Counted from the stretch's first letter, positions 1 through 6,924 are shown. The stretch: 11,156 nucleotides of DNA from Lachnoclostridium sp. UBA933 (GCA_002293545.1 DBDL01000136.1:14600-25755); one strand, 5' to 3'. Notes: generated from the sequence alone by a model not told the origin. Numbers and translations: made by a program.

Positions 1-152
1 ATCCCTGCCACAAGAAGTTTCCCGCCTTTTTCATAACAAGCTTCCATCATCAAATAGGCCTCGGCTATATCCTTCTCAATCGTACTCAATGCCGGATATC
101 TCTCTGTCAATAAATTGATATGATTTTGTAATCTTTGTTCCAACACTTTCAT
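1..152 (-). CDS. gmhA: Sedoheptulose-7-phosphate isomerase, N-terminal part (GmhA-like SIS protein)
   Basis: Only the first 50 codons plus two bases are in the window; the rest lies beyond position 1. The reading frame starts MKVLEQRLQN, continues as an amphipathic helix, and reaches a GGKLLVAG strand that matches the entry into the sugar-isomerase (SIS) domain of GmhA. GmhA converts sedoheptulose-7-phosphate to D-glycero-manno-heptose-7-phosphate in the cytoplasm, the first step of heptose nucleotide synthesis. The start ATG (152-150) is preceded by GGGAGG 12 nt upstream and a nearer GGAG. It follows the hddC-gmhB gene by 45 bp on the same strand, and every other enzyme of the pathway lies directly upstream, which supports the call strongly. 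Codon 51 begins AT, so it encodes Ile or Met where GmhA proteins usually have Asn (GNGGS motif). Another SIS-domain sugar isomerase is the alternative. Confidence 0.8.
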   Translation of the reverse strand, partial: MKVLEQRLQNHINLLTERYPALSTIEKDIAEAYLMMEACYEKGGKLLVAG

Positions 153-197
153 AGCTCTCCGCTTCCTCCCAAAACTCGGTGTGCCTTTCCGGTTCCG

Positions 198-1487
198 TCA
201 GTCAATTTCATCATTCACAAAAGCAATCAATGAATCAAATGTTTTATTCTGACCAAACTCGGCATCACCAATCAAAACTGTCTTACAGCCTGCGGCAAGA
301 CCTGCACTAATATCGTTTTCACTATCACCGACCATCCACGACTGCCTTAAATCAATATGAAAGGATTCGGCTGCCTTTAATAACATTCCCGGTTTCGGTT
401 TACGGCATTCACAGTCAATTTTCAACTCGGATATTTCCCCTGCATAACCGCTGTGAGGATGATGCGGACAATAATAGACCGCATCCAGGTATGCACCCTC
501 TTTTCCTAATAATGTTTCCATTTTATTATGAATTTCCTGAAGTCCTGTAACCGTTACTTCTCCACGGGCAATTACCGGCTGATTGGTTATGACAATCGCC
601 AGATAACCTGATGTATTTATCTTCCTGATCGCTTCGGACACCCCGCCGATCAGTTTAAATCCCTCAGTATCCCGTAAAAAGCCGGCATATTGATTGATTG
701 TTCCATCTCTGTCCAAAAAAACTGCTTTCTGTTTGTTTTTGAAATTTTTCTGTTTCACTTTTCCGGTAATAACATCATGGCAGACCGAATAATAACGTTC
801 CGGTGTTCCCATGTCTTTTACGTATTCCGGACTGTCATAGCAGAACATTTTTCCTGTGCCGGAAAGAGGCTTTAATATTTGTCTGTCCAGATCAATTTTG
901 GGCGTATCAATTCGTTCCTCCAAGACTTCCGGTGACATAATATGCAGTCCTGCGTTTACCCGGTTTTTATAAAACTCCGGTCTTTCCTCCTCTTTTGATA
1001 ACCACTGCCGTACTGCTCCGTTTTCATCCGCAATAATCAAACCGCTGTCATACGGATGACTGTTGGGATGAGTAAATAATGTGACCAATCCGCCGTGCTT
1101 CTTGTGAAATTCTATAAAACGGTTAAAATCCACATCAAACATGGCATCTGCGTTCAGCAATAAAAAGTCTTCTGTCAGTTTATCTTTTATATGAAATAAT
1201 GCACCGGCATTTCCCAATGGTTCCCGCTCAAAATAATACTCTATTCTGACACCAAACTCTTTACCGGTAACCGGAGAGATTTTGCTCCCGTCCCCAAAAT
1301 AATCTGCAATCACATTCCCCAAATAGCCAACCGTAAGAATGATATCTGTAATCTTTTGATTGCGAAGGCATTCCATCTCATATTCCAACACCGGTTTCCC
1401 GTCAATTTTTATCATTGGTTTCGGTATATTACCGGAAACCGAAGAAATTCTGGTCCCCTTACCGCCGGCCATAATAACTGCTTTCAT
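198..1487 (-). CDS. hddC: Bifunctional heptose-1-phosphate guanylyltransferase / heptose bisphosphate phosphatase (HddC-GmhB fusion)
   Basis: Two enzymes of the GDP-heptose pathway are in one 429-residue chain. Residues 1-240 are a nucleotidyltransferase: MAGGKGTR at 6-13, PKPM at 22-25, LNAD at 111-114 (the usual LNGD with Ala), NAG at 178-180, and MGTPERY at 226-232. Residues 253-429 are a HAD-IIIA phosphatase: DRDGT at 259-263 with nucleophile D259, T301 in ITNQ, K363, and VGDSEND with D388 and D392. The GmhB zinc site is visible as C340, H342, C359 and C361. The predicted roles are dephosphorylation of heptose-1,7-bisphosphate and transfer of GMP to heptose-1-phosphate. The start is set by GGAG overlapping the stop of hddA (TAAGGAGCATCGG then ATG), a 10-nt gap that implies translational coupling. 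The nucleotide (GTP) and anomer are inferred from the neighbouring hddA, not from residues. The fusion order places the last step first. Confidence 0.88.
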   Translation of the reverse strand: MKAVIMAGGKGTRISSVSGNIPKPMIKIDGKPVLEYEMECLRNQKITDIILTVGYLGNVIADYFGDGSKISPVTGKEFGVRIEYYFEREPLGNAGALFHIKDKLTEDFLLLNADAMFDVDFNRFIEFHKKHGGLVTLFTHPNSHPYDSGLIIADENGAVRQWLSKEEERPEFYKNRVNAGLHIMSPEVLEERIDTPKIDLDRQILKPLSGTGKMFCYDSPEYVKDMGTPERYYSVCHDVITGKVKQKNFKNKQKAVFLDRDGTINQYAGFLRDTEGFKLIGGVSEAIRKINTSGYLAIVITNQPVIARGEVTVTGLQEIHNKMETLLGKEGAYLDAVYYCPHHPHSGYAGEISELKIDCECRKPKPGMLLKAAESFHIDLRQSWMVGDSENDISAGLAAGCKTVLIGDAEFGQNKTFDSLIAFVNDEID

Positions 1488-1497
1488 CCGATGCTCC

Positions 1498-2499
1498 TTA
1501 CTCTTTCAGTTCATAGGTTTCAGGTGTATAATGAATTACGCGGGTTCCTTCATTTTCAAACTCAAACGGAATATACATCAATTCACTCATTGCTTTTTTT
1601 ACCGATTCATGCTTGTCCGGCTGTACATAAAACACAAGAAAACCGCCGCCGCCGGCACCCAGTAATTTACCTCCGAGCGCACCGCCCGATATCCCTTTTT
1701 CATACAAGCAGTCAATACTGTCCGTCGATATCGCCGCGCCGATCTGCCTTTTTAATCTCCACGTATAATCAAGCAATCGTCCAAAATCGTCCAAATCCGA
1801 CTCTTTATCTGTTAAGACTTTTTCTGCATCCTCCACAAGCGAATACATTTCATGCAGCTGTGCCGCATGGTCAACATGACCGGCGGCATTTGCTTTTTGA
1901 ACATCGGAGGAAAATCTTGTAAAACCGGTAAAGAACATTAGAAGATTTTCATTCAGTTGTTTTTTTCTTTCGGAAGAAAGAATGACCGGCAATACTTCAT
2001 AACCGTCCGCATTAAAATTAATCCGGTTGAATCCGCCGAAAGAAGCGGCAATTTGATCTTGCCATCCGCCGGTTTCCTGACATAACTCTCTTTCTAAACA
2101 AATTGCCTCGTCGGCTAATTTTTTCTTGCCGGCATATTTCCCTTTTAAGGCATAAAATGCATTCAGCATCCCTACTGCAAACGAACTGCTTGTACCAAGA
2201 CCGGACCGGGCCGGAAGATCCGCTTCGTAAGTTAATCGAATCTCACGCATATCCAACATTTTCATCGCATTACGTATTGCCGGATGCTGTATATCATCTA
2301 CCGAAGATACTTTCTCTATTTTAGAATATGTCAGCTCGGTTGAATAGTCAAAAAACCGGGGTAAATGCCGAACATTTACATAACAATACTTATCAAACGT
2401 TGTAGACAGCACAGCACCCCCATTTTTACGAAAGTAGCTTTCCATATCTGTGCCGCCTCCGAAAAATGACATTCTAAAAGGTGTTTTTGTTATAATCAT
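1498..2499 (-). CDS. hddA: D-glycero-alpha-D-manno-heptose-7-phosphate kinase (GHMP family)
   Basis: This 333-residue protein is a GHMP-superfamily sugar kinase of typical length. It opens with the family signature PFRMSFFGGGTDM (7-19). The ATP-binding motif 2 is PARSGLGTSSSF (96-107), GGWQDQIAASFGG follows at 144-156, and the C-terminal motif is GGKLLGAGGGGF (276-287). HddA phosphorylates heptose-7-phosphate at C1 to give the alpha-1,7-bisphosphate, the branch that leads to GDP-activated rather than ADP-activated heptose. An AGGAAA ribosome binding site lies about 9 nt before the ATG. It is 29 bp after the glycosyltransferase stop and 10 bp before hddC-gmhB, so it is clearly in the same operon. 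A fucokinase-type or other GHMP sugar kinase would be the alternative, but the FGGGTD start and the flanking gmhA, gmhB and hddC functions favour HddA. Confidence 0.92.
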   Translation of the reverse strand: MIITKTPFRMSFFGGGTDMESYFRKNGGAVLSTTFDKYCYVNVRHLPRFFDYSTELTYSKIEKVSSVDDIQHPAIRNAMKMLDMREIRLTYEADLPARSGLGTSSSFAVGMLNAFYALKGKYAGKKKLADEAICLERELCQETGGWQDQIAASFGGFNRINFNADGYEVLPVILSSERKKQLNENLLMFFTGFTRFSSDVQKANAAGHVDHAAQLHEMYSLVEDAEKVLTDKESDLDDFGRLLDYTWRLKRQIGAAISTDSIDCLYEKGISGGALGGKLLGAGGGGFLVFYVQPDKHESVKKAMSELMYIPFEFENEGTRVIHYTPETYELKE

Positions 2500-2528
2500 C
2501 GTTCTCTCTTTCCTGCGTTTTCCCCTCG

Positions 2529-3677
2529 TTATATTTTTTCATATTCTTCATGGAATTCCCTATACTTCCCGGAAATAAATTTTTTCATTTTAGACTTGAA
2601 TACCGACTCGTCAAATTTCAAACTATGTTCTCTGATTTTTTCTTTACTAAATTCCGTTTCCTCAAATCTCTTCATTGCCGAAACCAGGGATTCAACCGTT
2701 TGTTCCTTAAAAAACACTCCTGTTTCACCCTCAACAACTGTTTCAAGTGCGCCTCCGTACCCATAAGCAATAACCGGCCGTCCGGAGGACATCGCCTCAA
2801 GAGGTGCCATACCGTAATCTTCCTCACCCGGAAATAGAAAAGCTTTGCACTTTGCATAATACATCCGCAGTTCTTCGTCTGACACATATCCAAGCATTTT
2901 GACCGTCGGTCCCGCCATTTTTCTTAATTTCTTTTCTTCGGGACCCTTACCGATTACAATTAAAGGACGCCCAAGCTGATTACATGCTTTTATTACCAAA
3001 TCTGCTCTCTTATATTCTTGTAATCTCGAAACAAACAAATAATAATCACAAGTTTCATCCACCGGCTGGAATAAATCGCATATGACCGGGGAATGAATCA
3101 CTTCCGCTTTTCTCCGGTAATGCTTATATATTCTTTTTGCAACATTGTGTGAGTTGGTCGCAAAGTAATCTACCCTGGCTGACGACGAGTAATCCCATAC
3201 CCGTATAAAAGTTAAGAAGTATTTTAAAAATTTATTGACTATTCTGCTTTTACCTGCCATTTTACCTGCATATTCATGAGCAAATTCCCATGCGTACCGC
3301 ATGGGGGAATGACAATAACAAACATGCAGTGTGGATGGTTTTGTAATGACACCTTTTGCTACACATGCACTCCAGCTAATCACAATATCATAATCATTCA
3401 AATTAAATGATTCAATTGCTGTCGGCATAAACGGGAATAATTTTCTATGATTTTTTACGGCTTTCTTTTTCTGTAGAAATGACGTTACTATTTTGGCACT
3501 TTTTAACGGCTCCGACAAGGCATCACGATTGCAGACGGTTGCATAAATTGTAGCATCCGGAAAAACTTGCAGCATATTGATTAAAGAACGCTCGGCTCCG
3601 CCCATCATTACCAGCCAATCTGTTACAATTGCCACTCTCAGCTTACTAATATCATCAACCATGTACATTCTCCTCAT
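2529..3677 (-). CDS. GT4-family glycosyltransferase
   Basis: This is a GT-B fold retaining glycosyltransferase of 382 residues. The N-terminal domain has the acceptor-side loop GGAER (26-30) after the first strand (RVAIVTDW, 14-21) and the motif CYCHSPMRYAW (120-130) common to capsule and O-antigen mannosyl-type transferases. The C-terminal donor domain shows SRLQEYKRADLVI (217-229), GKGPEEKKL (243-251), and an EX7E pair E286/E294 within EEDYGMAPLEAM. No membrane segment is evident, so it should act at the inner membrane face. It is the first gene of the GDP-heptose operon, so GDP-heptose is a plausible donor (inference). The first ATG has GGAGAG 9 nt upstream. A second ATG at 3662 has its own AGGAGA 6 nt upstream, inside the coding sequence, so a protein five residues shorter (starting MVDDIS) is equally possible. 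Confidence 0.88.
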   Translation of the reverse strand: MRRMYMVDDISKLRVAIVTDWLVMMGGAERSLINMLQVFPDATIYATVCNRDALSEPLKSAKIVTSFLQKKKAVKNHRKLFPFMPTAIESFNLNDYDIVISWSACVAKGVITKPSTLHVCYCHSPMRYAWEFAHEYAGKMAGKSRIVNKFLKYFLTFIRVWDYSSSARVDYFATNSHNVAKRIYKHYRRKAEVIHSPVICDLFQPVDETCDYYLFVSRLQEYKRADLVIKACNQLGRPLIVIGKGPEEKKLRKMAGPTVKMLGYVSDEELRMYYAKCKAFLFPGEEDYGMAPLEAMSSGRPVIAYGYGGALETVVEGETGVFFKEQTVESLVSAMKRFEETEFSKEKIREHSLKFDESVFKSKMKKFISGKYREFHEEYEKI

Positions 3678-3715
3678 AAAATAAATCTCTCCATACTACT
3701 ATAATATCCATCATC

Positions 3716-3744
3716 AGTCTAAAGTAATCTTAAAAGAAAGTCAA
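3716..3744 (-). promoter_or_regulatory. Candidate promoter of the glycosyltransferase-hddA-hddC/gmhB-gmhA operon
   Basis: On the minus strand, TTGACT (3744-3739) is followed after 17 bp by TAGACT (3721-3716). This would start RNA near 3709, about 30 nt before the glycosyltransferase ATG. The -35 matches consensus in five of six positions and the -10 in four. I see no convincing intrinsic terminator between the ugd stop and this point, so read-through from ugd could also feed the operon. Confidence 0.5.
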
Positions 3745-3786
3745 GCAGTTTCAAAATAATTTCGCTTTTGCCTGTTCGCCATATTT

Positions 3787-5019
3787 TCAGTCCCGCCCAA
3801 ATAAATCCCTCGTATAAACTTTCTCCCTCACATCGTCCAGCCTCTCATCATACCGGTTTGCGATAATGACATCACATTTTTCTTTAAATACCTCTAAATC
3901 ATTCATAATTTCACTTCCAAAAAAGTCCGCCTCCCCTTTCATCGCAGGCTCATATACAATTACAGCCGCCCCTTTTTCCTTAATACGCTTTATAATCCCC
4001 TGAACCGAGCTTTGACGGAAATTATCGGAGTTTGTTTTCATCGTCAGCCGGTACACCCCGATCACAATCCCTTTTTTCCTGTCACGGTTCCGTGGGCTGC
4101 TGCCCTCATAGTACCCTGCCATTTTAAGAACCCTGTCCGCAATAAAATTCTTCCGCGTCCGGTTGCTTTCCACGATTGCATGAATCAGATTTTCCGGCAC
4201 GTCTTCATAATTCGCCAAAAGCTGTTTCGTATCTTTCGGCAGACAATACCCTCCATAGCCAAAGGACGGGTTATTATAGAACTCTCCTATTCTTGGGTCC
4301 AGACACACACCTTTTATAATTTGCCCCGTATCCAGACCTTTCATTTCCGCATAGGTGTCCAACTCGTTAAAAAAAGATACCCGAAGTGCCAAATATGTGT
4401 TGGCAAACAACTTCACTGCCTCTGCCTCAGAAAACCCCATATAAAGTATGTCAATATTTTCTTTGCCTGCCGCCTCGCAAAGCATTCCTGTAAATATTTT
4501 TGCGGCATTCATGAGCTGTTCGTCCTCCGGGTCTGTTCCGATAATGATTCTGCTTGGCTGGAGATTATCATACAGCGCTTTGCTTTCCCTCAAAAATTCC
4601 GGACTGAAAAGAATCTTGTCATGATTCAGTCTTTTGCGTATGCTCTCCGTATATCCGACAGGAACCGTGGATTTGATTATGATAACTGCGTCCGGATTAA
4701 ATTTTATTACGGATGTAAGGACATCTTCGACAGCTGCCGTATCAAAGAAATTCCTCTTCGGGTCATAATTGGTCGGAACCGCCGCAATCACAAAATCGGC
4801 ATTGGTATATGCCGATTCCGCATCCAGCGTCGCCGTAACTTCCAAATCTTTTGTCATCAGATATTCTTCCATTTCTTTATCGGCAACAGGAAGCTTTTTT
4901 TGATTGATAAGATTAACTTTTTCCGGCACGATATCCAGCATTGTTACCTTATGGTTTGCTGCCAGTAAAATACCGGCGGATAATCCGACATATCCAAGCC
5001 CGCTGATTGTTACATTCAT
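3787..5019 (-). CDS. ugd: UDP-glucose 6-dehydrogenase (HasB-like)
   Basis: This enzyme oxidises UDP-glucose to UDP-glucuronic acid with two NAD+, supplying uronic acid for surface polysaccharide. The protein of 410 residues opens with the NAD-binding GLGYVG (7-12). It carries [14 protein letters not shown] (139-152), [14 protein letters not shown] (200-213), and the active-site stretch [12 protein letters not shown] (253-264) with catalytic C259. The C-terminus RDLFGRD and the overall length match the short streptococcal HasB type as I remember it. The open frame extends to an ATG at 5049, but AGGGAG lies 6 nt before the ATG at 5019 and no ribosome site precedes the upstream one, so 5019 is the start. 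It is divergent from fdtB and 109 bp upstream of the glycosyltransferase ATG. UDP-ManNAc dehydrogenase is unlikely given the HasB-like motifs. Confidence 0.93.
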   Translation of the reverse strand: MNVTISGLGYVGLSAGILLAANHKVTMLDIVPEKVNLINQKKLPVADKEMEEYLMTKDLEVTATLDAESAYTNADFVIAAVPTNYDPKRNFFDTAAVEDVLTSVIKFNPDAVIIIKSTVPVGYTESIRKRLNHDKILFSPEFLRESKALYDNLQPSRIIIGTDPEDEQLMNAAKIFTGMLCEAAGKENIDILYMGFSEAEAVKLFANTYLALRVSFFNELDTYAEMKGLDTGQIIKGVCLDPRIGEFYNNPSFGYGGYCLPKDTKQLLANYEDVPENLIHAIVESNRTRKNFIADRVLKMAGYYEGSSPRNRDRKKGIVIGVYRLTMKTNSDNFRQSSVQGIIKRIKEKGAAVIVYEPAMKGEADFFGSEIMNDLEVFKEKCDVIIANRYDERLDDVREKVYTRDLFGRD

Positions 5020-5097
5020 TCCGTTCTCCCTCGCTGAACCTTTCTGCATATCATAATTATTTTATGGCGTTCCATATTTTACTGTTACTTCAAATAT

Positions 5098-5127
5098 ATT
5101 CTATACAAAAAGGAATTTTCCTGCCAA
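5098..5127 (-). promoter_or_regulatory. Candidate ugd promoter
   Basis: On the minus strand, TTGGCA (5127-5122) and TAGAAT (5103-5098) are separated by 18 bp. Each hexamer matches the housekeeping consensus in five of six positions. The predicted start is near 5091, giving a leader of about 70 nt before the ugd ATG. The -35 lies inside the hairpin listed at 5107-5139. Confidence 0.5.
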
Positions 5128-5139
5128 ACAGGCAATTCC
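5107..5139 (-). terminator. Terminator-like hairpin with U-tract upstream of ugd
   Basis: Read on the minus strand, GGAATT (5139-5134) pairs with AATTCC (5117-5112). An inner CCTG/CAGG helix is present, and the stem is followed at once by five T (5111-5107). This has the shape of a rho-independent terminator pointing toward ugd. No minus-strand gene lies upstream, so it would act either as an attenuator of a longer ugd transcript or as a block on antisense RNA from the fdtB side. The U-tract is short and the helix has bulges (two bases on one side, one on the other), so the call is tentative. Confidence 0.35.
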
Positions 5140-5174
5140 GGGCATCCCGGAGAGAACGGGCAGAAATGATTTTT

Positions 5175-5205
5175 GTACTTTCTGTTGTTTTTTTACCGAA
5201 AGTAC
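5175..5205. repeat. Inverted repeat upstream of fdtB, possible operator
   Basis: GTACTTTC (5175-5182) and GAAAGTAC (5198-5205) form a perfect 8-bp inverted repeat around a 15-bp spacer. The right arm runs into a further GTAC (5207-5210), so GTAC occurs three times in 36 bp. It sits about 65 bp before the fdtB start, where a plus-strand promoter must lie. The hexamers nearby (TTGTTT at 5185, TACACT at 5208, TATTCT at 5213) are weak, which fits a promoter that needs an activator, but this is inference. Confidence 0.35.
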
Positions 5206-5269
5206 AGTACACTATTCTTATCATGAACGATCCGTCAGCAATTTAGTTCCTATATAATAAGGAGCATAC

Positions 5270-6391
5270 ATGAATATGAAAATATTACAGAATGTTCTGG
5301 ACAGACAATTTTTTCAATACCAAAGAGAATATGAGGAAAAAGCATTAGAGGTTCTTCGCAGCGGATGGTATATCCTTGGCAAAGAAGTCACCGAATTTGA
5401 AAAAGAATTTGCTTCTTACAACCAATCCCGCTATTGTGTAGGTCTTGCAAGCGGCTTGGATGCATTGTGGCTGACTTTCCGTATATTGGGCATCGGTGAG
5501 GGCGACGAAGTAATCACACCCGGCAATACATATATCGCAAGCGTTATGGGGATAACGATCAACCATGCGGCACCCGTTTTTGTCGAACCGGACAATTATT
5601 ATAATATCAACCCGGATCAAATAGAAGATAAAATCACCGATAAAACGAAGGCGGTTTTGGCAGTACATTTATACGGTCAGGCGGCACAAATGAACCAAAT
5701 AAAAAAGATTTGTAAAAAACACCATTTATTTCTTGTAGAGGACTGCGCCCAATCACACGGCGCTTGTTACGACGGGAAAATGACGGGGACGTTTGGGGAT
5801 GTCGGGTGTTTCAGCTTTTACCCCTCCAAAAACCTCGGAGCTTTTGGGGACGGCGGCGCCATTGTAACACAGGATAAAGAAATCGCAAAACAATTTCAAA
5901 TTTACCGGAATTACGGCAGCGAAAAACGATACCATAATAAACTAATCGGCGCGAATTCTCGGTTAGACGAAATCCAAGCGGGACTGTTGCGTGTGAAATT
6001 GACGCATTTAGAAGAATATAATGAAGAACGCCGCGGGATTGCGGAGCAATATTTGGCAGGTATCCATCATCCGTCGCTTCATCTTCCTGTAACGGCGGCA
6101 AAATCGTCTTCCGTATGGCATCAGTTTGTTATACGGACGAAATACCGTGACGAATTACGGGATTATTTGCTGGAACATGATATTCATACACTCATTCACT
6201 ACCCGATTCCGCCGCATTTATCGGAAGCGTACCGTTGCTTGCAGCTCCCTCCCGGCAGTCTGCCGGTTACCGAGCGGTATGCGTCGGAAATTTTATCTCT
6301 GCCGTTATATAACGGCATGACACAGGAAGAAATTGATTTTGTGATTAATACGGTGAATTCATTTGATATGACAGGGCAAAAGAATAGATGA
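5270..6391 (+). CDS. fdtB: dTDP-3-amino-3,6-dideoxyhexose transaminase (DegT/DnrJ/EryC1 family)
   Basis: This is a PLP-dependent sugar aminotransferase of 373 residues, normal for the DegT/DnrJ/EryC1/StrS family. It shows SGLDAL (61-66) for phosphate binding, PGNTYIAS (84-91), VEDCAQSHGA (156-165) with D158 contacting the PLP ring nitrogen, and FSFYPSKNLGAFGDGGA (181-197) with K187 as the Schiff-base lysine. ANSRLDEIQA (228-237) is also conserved. FdtB and QdtB aminate dTDP-3-keto-6-deoxyhexose at C3 using glutamate. The assignment to this branch rests on the ketoisomerase gene 65 bp downstream, which makes that 3-keto substrate. AAGGAG lies 5 nt before the ATG at 5270; a second ATG at 5276 is less well spaced. 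Whether the product is dTDP-Fuc3N or dTDP-Qui3N cannot be read from this gene alone. Confidence 0.88.
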   Translation: MNMKILQNVLDRQFFQYQREYEEKALEVLRSGWYILGKEVTEFEKEFASYNQSRYCVGLASGLDALWLTFRILGIGEGDEVITPGNTYIASVMGITINHAAPVFVEPDNYYNINPDQIEDKITDKTKAVLAVHLYGQAAQMNQIKKICKKHHLFLVEDCAQSHGACYDGKMTGTFGDVGCFSFYPSKNLGAFGDGGAIVTQDKEIAKQFQIYRNYGSEKRYHNKLIGANSRLDEIQAGLLRVKLTHLEEYNEERRGIAEQYLAGIHHPSLHLPVTAAKSSSVWHQFVIRTKYRDELRDYLLEHDIHTLIHYPIPPHLSEAYRCLQLPPGSLPVTERYASEILSLPLYNGMTQEEIDFVINTVNSFDMTGQKNR

Positions 6392-6456
6392 TATAAAATG
6401 GGGAAAGGATTTACAGAGGCAGTGGATATGGAAATGAAACTAGGGGAGGACATACA

Positions 6457-6873
6457 ATGAAGGTTACAAAATATGCGTTTCAGCAGCATGGGGATGAACG
6501 CGGTCAATTAGTGGCATTGGAAGAATATAATGATATCCCCTTTGAGATTAAGCGTCTTTACTATATGTATGGCACACTGGACGGGGTAAGGAGAGGATTT
6601 CATGCCCATAAATCTTTGGAGCAGATATTAATCTGTATACACGGTTCCTGTAAGGTCCTGCTGGATAATGGGTATGAGAAAAAAACCGTATTTCTGGAAA
6701 CACCTTATGAGGGATTATATATTCCCAAGAATATGTGGCGTGAAATGTTTGATTTTTCACCGGACGCCGTTTTACTGGTTTTGGCATCCGATTATTACAA
6801 GGAAGAAGATTATATCAGAAGCTATGATGAATTTTTAGCTTTTTATAATAACCAGGCAGAATCCGGTAAATAG
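6457..6873 (+). CDS. fdtA: dTDP-4-keto-6-deoxyglucose 3,4-ketoisomerase (FdtA/QdtA cupin)
   Basis: This single-domain cupin of 138 residues belongs to the WxcM-like/FdtA family. It moves the keto group of dTDP-4-keto-6-deoxyglucose from C4 to C3, giving the substrate of the FdtB-type aminotransferase just upstream. H49 and H51 in RGFHAHK correspond to the catalytic base and proton-shuttle histidines known for the family, and the KRLYYMY stretch (32-38) carries the conserved tyrosine. SDYYKEEDYIRSYDEF is the typical C-terminal motif. GGGGAGG 6 nt before the ATG is a strong ribosome site. The residues reported to set product stereochemistry are mixed: R15 as in FdtA but R95 as in QdtA. The symbol fdtA is therefore provisional; qdtA is the alternative. 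The stop codon lies in the loop of the hairpin that follows. Confidence 0.9.
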   Translation: MKVTKYAFQQHGDERGQLVALEEYNDIPFEIKRLYYMYGTLDGVRRGFHAHKSLEQILICIHGSCKVLLDNGYEKKTVFLETPYEGLYIPKNMWREMFDFSPDAVLLVLASDYYKEEDYIRSYDEFLAFYNNQAESGK

Positions 6874-6883
6874 ATTCTGCCTG
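6853..6883. terminator. Hairpin between convergent fdtA and Kelch genes, probable bidirectional terminator
   Basis: CAGGCAGAATC (6853-6863) pairs perfectly with GATTCTGCCTG (6873-6883) around a 9-nt loop that includes most of the fdtA stop codon. The plus-strand tail has T runs only from 6892 and the minus-strand tail is TTATTATA, so neither is a textbook U-tract. Its position between two converging genes supports a terminator role in both directions. Confidence 0.6.
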
Positions 6884-6924
6884 TCAAAGCCTTTTCCTAT
6901 GGTTCATTCGGATAGGTTTATCAA

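Noticed and set aside
1356..1922. 188-codon plus-strand open frame across the hddC-hddA junction
   Set aside because: It is antisense to two well-supported genes and its composition looks like a shadow frame (many His, Arg and Pro). There is no domain or ribosome site.
4012..4968. 318-codon plus-strand open frame inside ugd
   Set aside because: It is antisense to a gene with clear UGDH motifs. Its translation is rich in His, Arg, Phe and Ile with no recognisable domain, and it has no ribosome site.
5253..5258. Perfect TATAAT just before fdtB
   Set aside because: It is directly followed by the AAGGAG ribosome site, so RNA starting there would lose that site, and no -35 is at the right distance. 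It is probably just AT-rich leader.
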